64,000 nt of DNA from positions 1,052,698 to 1,116,697 of the forward strand of contig JADJFV010000001.1 in assembly GCA_016708435.1 (NCBI GenBank). The letters are read 5' to 3'. Each line of letters starts with the position of its first letter. Position 1 is the stretch's first letter. The stretch is from Leptospiraceae bacterium. Lineage in GTDB: Bacteria; Spirochaetota; Leptospiria; Leptospirales; Leptospiraceae. Below are positions 46,137 through 55,161 of the stretch, one piece after another. Below the pieces are notes generated by a model. The model did no database searches and was not told the origin of the DNA. It saw only the letters and a list, made by a program, of their open reading frames with translations. The translations under genes were made by a program, and so were the position numbers.

Positions 46137-49100
46137 ACCATACCTCCTTTACTCCAGGATGCGGAAAATATTGCGTGTATTCTCTTCCAAACTGATCATA
46201 TGATTTTTTACCATCTTCTGACTTTGCATTTGCATTCCACATAGGATCCGCAACTCGTATTGATCCTCGTGGGTCTTTTATATCTTTTGCCCTATACACA
46301 CCGTAGGTATGTGGTGAAGCAGAAGTTAAATCAGATAGACTAATAGGTGCTAATACTATACCAAATTTACTATATGAATTTTTAAATGTCTCCATACTTT
46401 GTGTCTTATACAGTTTCGCTTGCTTACCATTGATTTGGTATTCAGAAACAAACTTCTCGTCATTGCCTGAATTCAATACAACATAATTACCTTCTTTATC
46501 ATCGGTGATATAGGCCTTTTTCACTCCCTTATGGTAAAAATCCGCAAAGCTACCCACGTTTGCATTACTTTCTTTTAGCATTATATATTTGCCATTCAGT
46601 CTGCAAATTGCAGCATTGACTTTAGCCAAACTTTGGTCTCTAATTGCTTTCTTAGTTTCCAAATCAATCTCCTTATCATTTAAAATTTTGTTTTTTGCAT
46701 CCTCTAAACTTTTAATAATCTCTTTTCCATTATATTGGTCTTGTGTTGTATTAATCATGTTTCGCAAATTTTCAATATCTGTTGGCTTATATATGCTTTC
46801 CTCTCTCGCTTTCTGCAATATAATTTTTCTCTGCAATTCAGCTCCATCAACATAACTTTTATTGACCTTGTCAATTATTGAATTACCATCTTGTGTTGAC
46901 TTGCCATCTTTAGCATCTCTTTCAACCTTCACCGGTTCAATTGCGGCTAATCCCGCAAGGCCTATCTTATTAAGAACATTGTTCATAAAATCAATATCAT
47001 TCTCTTTTATATTACTTGGACTATTTTCCTTACTAACTTCATTTTCAAGATCATTCCCTTTCGTAGGTTGTTTCTTCGGAGGCTCATCCGTATTATCCCC
47101 ATCTCCCTTAACCTTTCCATCTTTCTCATCCTCCGGCTTCCTCGTAACAGTAGACGCATTACCACCATTACCCGCAGCACTCTGACCACCCGCAGGTGTA
47201 GTCGGCGTAGCCGAACTCGAACCACCACCAGCCAAGAACGCAGCACCCGCAGTCATCACAACACCCAAACCGGCAAACGCTAAATCCACCAAACCAGATG
47301 AACTTCCCTCATCACCTTCCTCTAACGCATCATTTCTATCATCTACAGAATTATCAGAATTAGCCGCATCTTTCGCACTCTTAGCAGGTGCATTTCGCGC
47401 AGCATCTTCCAATATCGAATTCCCTTCTTGCTGTGCTCTCGTGTTATGCAAATCTATTATATCCTGTCCACTGATCTCACCGAGGAAGTTGCTATTAGCC
47501 TCATAAATCCCGTCTTCGTTTACAGTTCCTTGCGTGCTACCAAGTAGTGTCAAAGAACCAGTAGCCCCATTTCGTCCGTTTTCTGCACCGAGTCCTAAAC
47601 CATTTCCAAAATCTGCATTCCCACTGACGGATAACCCTTGTTCGCCGTCATAGGATAATTCAGAACTCAGATTCAACCCACCAACTTGTCTCTCCATTAT
47701 ATCATAAGATCCACCAAATGTTCCAGTTGCTCCTGTGTAGTTAATACCCATATTCCCAATCGGTGTATTAAATCCCAAGTTCACACTCGCTCCTCCGCGT
47801 TGTGATTGTCCAATTGTGACATTGGTCAATCTTTGCAATAAACTTCCTCCATAACCACCTTGCGTTACTCCAACTGCACTCAGTAGTCCTGTGACATTTG
47901 CCTTTATCCCCCAGCCATCTTCTTTGGTATAACTCACATTAGTCGCTGCCAATGTTTTTGCTCCTACATTCGCTAATTTAGCTGCATTCTTTGCTGCTTC
48001 TAAAGCGGCTACTCCTTCATCCATATTCATTAAACCTGCATTAACCTGTTGTCCGATTTCGTCTGCTTTGTCTTTAAGTGCTCCTGCTTCTTTAGTTCCC
48101 AGCGATCCGGCAAATGCCTGTAATATACCATTAGCCGCTCCTGCCATTGCTCCTTCGACTCCACCAGTCCTCGATCCAATACCTGCCTGTAATGCAATGC
48201 TCGCTACTTGCACATAACTTCCTAAACTCGCAGTCCCTGTCAATACAGCGCCTACTGTCGATATGCCACTAGAAATCGCACTCGCTATTGTTGAAGTAAA
48301 ACTTGCCGTTGTGGTGGCGGCTGTTGTTGCAGTTGCCGTTCCTGCTACAGCCGGAGCCGCAGCTCCCGCTGTTAATACCATTGCTGTAACGGCTAACGCT
48401 GTCTGTGCGGTAGACTCAATCGCCTTTGTCTTCTCTTCCTTCTTCGCCTTCTTTGCCTTGATTTTACTATTTGTAGCACCCGCCACACTCTTCGCTAAAT
48501 CAGCATCCATACCGTTATTTTCCAAGAACTCAGCGAATGTCATCTCTTGCACTCGATTCATTAACCCATCCTTCGACATATCCACCTTAGCCGCTCCCGT
48601 CCATGTCGCTGGTGGAGTAAATGGATTAGCCGTCAAGTGGTCGAATGTATCGGCACTTCCCCCTACGGCTATCACTGCATTCTTCACAATACCCTTCACC
48701 ATTCCATTTGCCATATTAAGAGCACTGGCTATTCCACTACTTGCAACTTTTCCCAAGTTCGCATTATTCTTCTTAGCCACTTGTCTTTTTTTAAGTCCAC
48801 CTAGAATTTGAGAGAAGTTACCCGCAGCATCAGGTCTACCGATTGCATTTGCAACTGCTGCTCCGGCTGCGTCTTGGATGAGTCCGTTTTCTTGTTGTTG
48901 CAGCGCATTGTATTGGTTGTTATTACTCACAGCAGAACTACTTTGCACCAGTCTGTTCTTAGCCGCTACTCCTGCCACAAGTCCAGCAGGACCTCCCATC
49001 ATGGCTCCTCCTACTCCTGCTGCCATTGTCATTCCAGCATCTACAACGGGGTTATTCAATGTTGTCCGCAATGTGCCACTGGAAATCATTTTGCTTCCTA

Positions 49101-49290
49101 GTTTAGCTCCTGCTCCAGCACCTAATGCTGTTGCCATTGGACCTGCAATCATTGCGCCCACAGGACCCATCACCATCGTTAAACCTGCACCTATTACTGC
49201 TCCAACTCCACGTCCAACTTGTGCTGCCTGGTTATTCATCTTCTTTGTTAATTTAGCCTGTTCAAATCTTCCTGTCGCAAATCGCACCAA
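46117..49290 (-). CDS. Orphan polymorphic-toxin cassette B, unknown tip
   Basis: A 1057-residue frame starting within the conserved core (VRFATGRFEQAKLTKKMNNQ). The core includes Gly-zipper segments (GAVIGAGLTMVMGPVGAMIA; AAGVGGAMMGGPAGLVAGVA), a beta-rich part (TIGQSQRGGASVNLGF; ELSYDGEQGLSVSGNADFGN) and the Gly/Ala helix before the variable region (boundary about residue 715). The tip of about 340 residues is Lys/Asn-rich with NGKYIMLKESNANVGSFADF and SASPHTYGVYRAKDIKDPRG; no enzyme family recognised. A single extra base near 49290 relative to paralogues separates it from its upstream N-terminal part. Confidence 0.7.
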   Translation of the reverse strand: MVRFATGRFEQAKLTKKMNNQAAQVGRGVGAVIGAGLTMVMGPVGAMIAGPMATALGAGAGAKLGSKMISSGTLRTTLNNPVVDAGMTMAAGVGGAMMGGPAGLVAGVAAKNRLVQSSSAVSNNNQYNALQQQENGLIQDAAGAAVANAIGRPDAAGNFSQILGGLKKRQVAKKNNANLGKVASSGIASALNMANGMVKGIVKNAVIAVGGSADTFDHLTANPFTPPATWTGAAKVDMSKDGLMNRVQEMTFAEFLENNGMDADLAKSVAGATNSKIKAKKAKKEEKTKAIESTAQTALAVTAMVLTAGAAAPAVAGTATATTAATTTASFTSTIASAISSGISTVGAVLTGTASLGSYVQVASIALQAGIGSRTGGVEGAMAGAANGILQAFAGSLGTKEAGALKDKADEIGQQVNAGLMNMDEGVAALEAAKNAAKLANVGAKTLAATNVSYTKEDGWGIKANVTGLLSAVGVTQGGYGGSLLQRLTNVTIGQSQRGGASVNLGFNTPIGNMGINYTGATGTFGGSYDIMERQVGGLNLSSELSYDGEQGLSVSGNADFGNGLGLGAENGRNGATGSLTLLGSTQGTVNEDGIYEANSNFLGEISGQDIIDLHNTRAQQEGNSILEDAARNAPAKSAKDAANSDNSVDDRNDALEEGDEGSSSGLVDLAFAGLGVVMTAGAAFLAGGGSSSATPTTPAGGQSAAGNGGNASTVTRKPEDEKDGKVKGDGDNTDEPPKKQPTKGNDLENEVSKENSPSNIKENDIDFMNNVLNKIGLAGLAAIEPVKVERDAKDGKSTQDGNSIIDKVNKSYVDGAELQRKIILQKAREESIYKPTDIENLRNMINTTQDQYNGKEIIKSLEDAKNKILNDKEIDLETKKAIRDQSLAKVNAAICRLNGKYIMLKESNANVGSFADFYHKGVKKAYITDDKEGNYVVLNSGNDEKFVSEYQINGKQAKLYKTQSMETFKNSYSKFGIVLAPISLSDLTSASPHTYGVYRAKDIKDPRGSIRVADPMWNANAKSEDGKKSYDQFGREYTQYFPHPGVKEVWYVGIEE

Positions 49291-49900
49291 GATCGGGGTT
49301 AATGCCCGTTGCCTCTGCTACTTTGTCAATAAATGCATCTCGGATTTTGTCCTTTACCATCGACTGTATCCCTGCCATTCCTCCTGTCAGATATGCCTGC
49401 ACTACACTCTTTACCATCTCGTCTTTTGCTACTGCCGATTGTGCTGCTTCCATCGCTACTTGCATCAATGCTCGCCACGATTCACCGAATCGGTAATTCT
49501 TTGTGATTAACTTATCATCTTCTCCGCTGACGCATACAGTTCAGTTGCCTTATCACCAAATTATCCGCTATTGCATTGTAATCTTCGTTTGTCCACTGAG
49601 TAAATAAACTTTGGATTTTGTATTACAACCCCATCTTCGCCATGTTCACGGATAACGTCTGTTTTCTTACCGGATTGATAACCACCAACTAGATTGTAAT
49701 TTGGCTCTCCTTCTTTTGGCACACCGCCATCTCCAAGATGAATTGTTCCATCACTTATCTCGCGCGTAATCACGATTTGCCCGTTTTCTTTGGGCGAATC
49801 GGTGTTATCTTTCGTGATGAGGTCTTGATGAATCAAGCCCCTGCCTCTACTAATACAACACCGACCGCGCTCGCGGCTACTGTCAATAATTTGCTCTTCT
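49262..49900 (-). pseudogene. Frameshifted N-terminal part of cassette B
   Basis: Two frames carry sequence that in the full-length paralogue lies upstream of the cassette B frame: ENGQIVITREISDGTIHLGD and YNLVGGYQSGKKTDVI (in 49561-50013), then MQVAMEAAQSAVAKDEMVKS to TGINPDL (in 49262-49468). Several small indels separate them. Upstream of GQIVITRE the paralogous sequence ends and the boundary repeat begins (about 49792), marking the recombination end of the cassette. Confidence 0.7.
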
Positions 49901-49980
49901 TTGTGTAACATAAAACTTTTCGAACTATGCAAATTATTGACACCGCCTTGATCGCTTTCGCGTAGGAGTAGGTAAGATTT
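49792..49980. repeat. Boundary repeat between cassettes B and C
   Basis: About 190 bp: GGGCGAATCGGTGTTATCTT, ACACCGACCGCGCTCGCGGC, TACTGTCAATAATTTGCTCT, ATTGACACCGCCTTGATCGC and GTAGGTAAG. Nearly the same order occurs at 54454-54650 and part of it at 39249-39290. It joins the 3' end of immunity gene C to the truncated 5' end of cassette B. Confidence 0.8.
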
Positions 49981-50788
49981 ATCGTATTTCTGCAATACCT
50001 GCTCCAAATACAAAACCTTCTTTTCCTTTTTCAGTCTTTATTTTAACAAACGGAGCTACATCATGATTTATTTCAGCAAATACGTGAGTATCTTCAATTA
50101 CATCCACTTTATCTTTTTCATCTAGGGTAAAAAATACTTTTGATTCTTTGGATGGCTTTTCAAATACTTTTAACTCATCAAATATAACTTCATATTTTCC
50201 TTCTGAAATAAAGGGTATGATTTCTGCACATAGGTAAGGCACCAAATCTAACTCTTGTTCAATATATTCTCTTTTGGTTACATTACCATCTTTATCAAAC
50301 TCCATAGTAAGATATTCTTGATTATAGACACCATTTCGATACAACCCATAACATCTTAAATCTGATATTCTGTAACTTTTTTTTATAACATCCCATAAAA
50401 TCTCTGCACCATATTTCCAATGGTCTTGTTTAGCAGGTTCAAAATTGTATATATTATCATTTATATAATCATTATCATAGTCTTTTTGATGTTTATCGTA
50501 TATTGTTCCATCGTTGTCTGTTGAAGTTTCAACCTTTTTTTTAAAATCTTTTAAATGAAAACTGTGCACTATATTTTTTTCTAGACAATACAATTCGATA
50601 TCACTCGCTAAGTCTTTATACTTGCTATTACTAAATTTAATTCTAGCATGTTTCTTACATTCATACACAAATCCTTTTTTTCTAAATTGGTTTCTTTGAA
50701 TCACGTAATACTCAGGTGGTTTTTCACTTTTAAAAAGATAACAAGCCTCAGTTACTTGGATTAAAATTAATAAGACCATTATTCTCAT
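49979..50788 (-). CDS. Immunity-like exported protein, module C
   Basis: A 269-residue protein overlapping effector C by 41 nt. The N-terminus MRIMVLLILIQVTEACYLFK is a short signal with a possible relaxed lipobox (TEAC). The C-terminal 70 residues form an SH3-like domain (VIFDELKVFEKPSKESKVFF ... VKIKTEKGKEGFVFGAGIAE). The central part is Tyr/Asp-rich (YDNDYINDNIYNFEPAKQDH). An SH3-like domain also occurs in immunity-like protein A; such domains often bind peptidoglycan peptides, which would suit protection against a wall hydrolase. Role inferred. Confidence 0.6.
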   Translation of the reverse strand: MRIMVLLILIQVTEACYLFKSEKPPEYYVIQRNQFRKKGFVYECKKHARIKFSNSKYKDLASDIELYCLEKNIVHSFHLKDFKKKVETSTDNDGTIYDKHQKDYDNDYINDNIYNFEPAKQDHWKYGAEILWDVIKKSYRISDLRCYGLYRNGVYNQEYLTMEFDKDGNVTKREYIEQELDLVPYLCAEIIPFISEGKYEVIFDELKVFEKPSKESKVFFTLDEKDKVDVIEDTHVFAEINHDVAPFVKIKTEKGKEGFVFGAGIAEIR

Positions 50789-53700
50789 ATTCTTTCTTAC
50801 CTTTTGGAATTGTATTTGTTTCTGCTTTGATTACATTATAGTGATCATGGTGATGATGATGCCAGTCTTGTGTTGGTGCTATATCTGCAAAATCTTTATC
50901 AATGGTCTTATTTTTACTTTTACCATACTCTTCTTTTGCTTCCTCTAAAGCCTTTTTTTCTTCTTCTAATTTTGCTTTTTCTTCCTTTAATTTTTTTATT
51001 TTGTCCTCATCATTTTTTGCCTCTTTAATCAACTTATCGTTAGCATATATTTCACCTTGCTTCGTTTTTATTGCATCAATTTGATTGTTATATTCAACAG
51101 CAGCGGCTTTAAACTCTGCATTATTCATTAGTCTCAAAACCTGATTAGTCGTATTAGAATATTCTCCAGACTTAGCATTGACATTAAACATTTTCCATGG
51201 TGTCCAAAGAAAATTTGCTCCGGGTTGTGCAAGTAATGCTCTATGAAATTTTTCTATTTCTGATGGGTAGGCTAATGAATGCTTTGAATCCAAAACTATT
51301 TCTTTTTCTTTTCCATCTTTGTTTATCGTTATCGATCTTACATCTAATGCTTCCCCTTCATGCCCATTAGGGGAACCTCTAAATGTTGAATTCACTTTTA
51401 TTTCTTTTACATCTACTCCTTCCGCTCTAGCTTGCTTTATTGCCATCGCGTAATTTGCAAACAATCTTCCCTCCAATAAATTTAAAGATTTTGAAATTAC
51501 CGCATTTCTTTCGGAATAATCCGATTTTAAATTAAAATTTTCTCCATAAACCGTTGTTTCAATTACATCAACTTTCACTTTAATAGGATTTCCTTTTTCA
51601 TCTACTGAATCTACTTCTTTGGTTCCCTTTAATAGATTATTAATAGCCATCATCTTAGCTAAATGAATATTTGGCTCCCCACCAAGTTTCTCATGCATAA
51701 CTTGGAAGATTCTATCAACCTTATCTTTCGATAGAGGTTTACCGTCATTATCTACTAGTTTTGAATTTTGAACCTTAAATTGTCCGATTTCTTTTTTTAA
51801 ATTATTATCAACGGAAATATTTTTTAATTTCTCCTCCGCCTTTACTTTTTGATTTTCATAATCTTTCTTTACTAACTCAACTGTAGTCAGAGGGTTCTTT
51901 ATATCCTTTAAGGCTGGAATCTTATCACTAATTCCTTTGAGTTCATATTTGCCCTTGCCTGTTAAATTCGATGACGTGTTAGGATTCGTATCCGTCGAAT
52001 CAATGCCAAAGTAATTTTTTATAGAATCAAAAATAGATTCTCTTTTTGTATAACCCTGTGGCACATCCGTAGCAGTGTTTGGTTTTTTATCCTGAGCAAG
52101 ACCTTCGACTTCTATATCTGGTTTATTTTCCGCCTGACGTTTCTTTACTTCTTCCTTTATCTTTAACGATTTCTCTAAATCAGCAGCAGCTTTCTTCTTA
52201 TGCTCGTCATCACCATCTTGCGAAGTATTCCCATCTTTCTCATCCTCAGGCTTCCTACCAACAGTAGACGCATTACCACCATTACCCGCACCACCCTGAC
52301 CACCCGCAGAACCACTCGGCGAAGCCGAACCAGAACCACCACCAGCCAAGAACGCAGCCCCAGCAGACATTACAACACCCAAACCAGCAAACGCTAAATC
52401 AACTAAACCAGAAGGACCTTCCTCACCACCAACTTCCTTCGCATCATCATCCCGCGCTTCTTTCGCGTCACCTGCATCTTTTGCGTTCTTGGCATCTTTC
52501 GCATCCTTCACCGGATTACGCTCATTTTCCTCAGCATCTCGTTGTTGTTGACGAGTATTATTCAAGTCAATAATATCCTGACCACTGATCTCACCTAAGA
52601 AGTTGCCATTAGCCTCATAATTCCCATCACCGTCTACCGTGCCCTGTGTGCTACCTAGAATGGTAAGCGAACCACTCATTCCACTTCGTCCATTCTCTAA
52701 TCCAAACCCAAGTCCATTTCCTAAATCAGCATTTCCACTTACGCTAAATCCATCTTGTCCGTAGTTTAACTCTGCACTTAAATTTCCTGTTCCCGCCTGT
52801 CTCTCTATTACATCAAACGATCCATCCCAATTGCCCGAATTCCCTGTGTAATTTAATCCGAGCGTTCCAGATCCAGTGCTAATGCCCAAATTGACAGTTG
52901 CCCCACCTCGCTGTGATTGTCCGATTGTGACGCTGTTAAACGAATTTGCTATCTTGTTGAGTAAGCTTTTATCTGCTCCAAGTGCATTCACTACTCCAGT
53001 GACATTTGCCTTTATCCCCCAGCCATCTTCCTTGGTATAACTTACGTTAGTCGCTGCGAGTGCTTTTATCAAGATTGGATTGTCCAATGCTATTTGTTGA
53101 ACCTCTTTTGCTTTCCCTACCAATTCCTTCGATCCTTTTGTCAAAGCTCCTAAGTTTGTTGCAGCTAATGACTGTAATGTTCCATTCACAACTCCGGCTA
53201 CAGCCCCTTGCACTCCACCTGTCCTTGAACCAATCGCAGCCTGTAACGCTATATTAGCCCCTTGCACTGCATAAAAACTAGCACCAGCACTACCAGTCAA
53301 TACACTTCCTAATGCAGGTGCCGCAGCGCCTCCTGTTACAACTAACGCTGTCACAGCCAACGCCGTCTGTGCTGTAGACTCAATCGCCTTTGTCTTCTCT
53401 TCCTTCTTCGCTTTCTTAGCTTTTATCTTCGCATTCGTAGTTGATGCAACAGTCTTTGCTAAATCCGCATCCATTCCATTAGCCTCTAGAAATTCTGCTG
53501 TTGCGTATTCTTGAATCCGATCCTTCCAACCATCCTTCGACATATCCACCTTAGCCGCACCAGTCCACGTTGCTGGTTGAGTAAATGGTGTTGCCGTCAA
53601 GTGATCGAATGTATCTGCACTTCCGCCTACTGCGATGATTGCGTTCTTGACTATACCCTTCACCATTCCATTTGCCATATTCATTCCACTAGCTATTCCA

Positions 53701-54450
53701 CTACTAGCAACCTTACCCAAGTTCGCATTATTCTTCTTAGCCACTTGTCTTTTCTTGAGCCCGCCTAGTATCTGTGAGAAATTCCCCGCAGCGTCAGGTC
53801 GTCCGATTGCATTTGCGACTGCTGCTCCGGCTGCGTCTTGGATTAATGCATTCTCTTGTTGTTGCAGCGCATTGTATTGGTTGTTGTTTGATACAACAGA
53901 ACTACTCTGCATCAATTTGTTCTTAGCCGCTACTCCTGCCACAAGTCCAGCAGGACCTCCCATCATTGCACCTGCTAATCCCGATGACATCGTGAGACCA
54001 GCATCTACGATGGGGTTATTCAATGTTGTTCGCAATGTGCCACCGGAAATCATGTTACTTCCTAATCTGTTTCCTGCTCCTGCACCGAGTGCTGTAGCTC
54101 CGTGGACCTGCCATCATTAACGGACCTACAGGACCCATTGCCATCATTACACCAGCACCCATCACAGCACCAACTCCACGTCCAAGTCCCGCTGCCTGGT
54201 TATTCATCTTCTTTGTTAATTTAGCCTGTTCAAATCTTCCTGTCGCAAATCGCACCAAGTCCGGGTTAATGCCCGTTGCCTCTGCTACCTTATCAATAAA
54301 CGCATCTCGGATTTTGTCCTTTACCATCGACTGTATCCCTGCCATTCCTCCTGTCAGATATGCCTGCACTACACTCTTTACCATCTCGTCTTTTGCTACT
54401 GCCGATTGCGCTGCTCCCATCGCTACTTGCATCAACGCTTCGCCACGATT
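50748..54450 (-). CDS. Orphan polymorphic-toxin cassette C, LAS (M15/M74-like) peptidase tip
   Basis: The main frame is 1101 residues (54053-50748); a 2-nt deletion near 54100 separates it from about 115 further core residues (MQVAMGAAQSAVAKDEMVKS ... GPVGPLMMAGP) up to the boundary repeat. The core is nearly identical to D. The tip (about 500 residues) has a coiled coil and the paired motifs of LAS metallopeptidases: FRGSPNGHEGEALDVRSI (His and Asp ligands) and DWHHHHHDHYNV (His ligand). These are typical of MepA or D,D-carboxypeptidases that cut peptidoglycan cross-links. Assignment by motif only; metal-site geometry is plausible. Confidence 0.7.
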
Positions 54451-54453
54451 CTT

Positions 54454-54696
54454 GGGCGAATCGGTGTTATCCTTTCGTGATAGAGAGACGCACAGCCGTG
54501 CGTCTCTACGATTTCCAAATTCACACCGACCGCGCTCGCGGCTACTGTCAATAATTTGCTCTTTGGGGTGAAGCGAAAGACTTTTCCTAGTAAGCAAATT
54601 ATTGACACCGCCTTGATCGCTTTCGCTTGGAGTAGGTAAGCTTTGTTAGCCTTAAAGAAAACTCCAATTGCATTTTGGCGAACGACGCAGCGACAG
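54454..54696. repeat. Boundary repeat between cassettes C and D
   Basis: About 240 bp with the same landmarks as 49792-49980, plus a perfect palindrome, AGAGACGCAC (54484-54493) / GTGCGTCTCT (54498-54507), and a right end GCATTTTGGCGAACGACGCAG (54670-54690). It separates the truncated 5' end of cassette C from the 3' end of immunity-like gene D. Confidence 0.8.
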
Positions 54697-54699
54697 CAC

Positions 54700-55161
54700 T
54701 TACTTGCAAAACTCAGTATCAGAAATGTCCTTTCGAATCATCTCAAAAACATCCAGGAAATTGACGCGATATTTTTCATATCTCACTGGACTCGATTTAT
54801 ATTTTTTAAAATCCAGAGGATTAATTGCCTTCCAATGACTAACGCTTATAAAACAATTATTAGTCATTGGCAAAAAACCACTTTGATTTCCGCGCTCCAT
54901 CCATTCCAAATACTCTCCTTTATTTTTATGTACAATAACTCCCATTAAAGAACCAGACTGATGACCTATCATCACTTTTTGAAAAAATGTGCACCCTAGT
55001 CGAAATTTATGAAAAGGAAAGGACTTTTCTGTTTTGTGTGCAGACTCTTCGATACTACATATATATTCTTTATTTGCATAATCTGCTTTCAAAATAAAAT
55101 CATCCGCTGTTGCGGTTCCGTAAAAAAATAAGAATAATAGAAATGCTAAAATCATTTTCAT
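54700..55161 (-). CDS. Immunity-like exported protein, module D
   Basis: A 153-residue protein; its ATG overlaps the effector D stop (ATGA). A second ATG two codons later is possible. Signal peptide MKMILAFLLFLFFYGTATAD with a good AxA-type cleavage site. The mature protein of about 133 residues has four Cys (CSIEE, GCTFF, NNCFI, EFCK), which may form disulfides in the periplasm. No known family. Tight coupling to the full-length toxin gene argues for an immunity role. Confidence 0.65.
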   Translation of the reverse strand: MKMILAFLLFLFFYGTATADDFILKADYANKEYICSIEESAHKTEKSFPFHKFRLGCTFFQKVMIGHQSGSLMGVIVHKNKGEYLEWMERGNQSGFLPMTNNCFISVSHWKAINPLDFKKYKSSPVRYEKYRVNFLDVFEMIRKDISDTEFCK

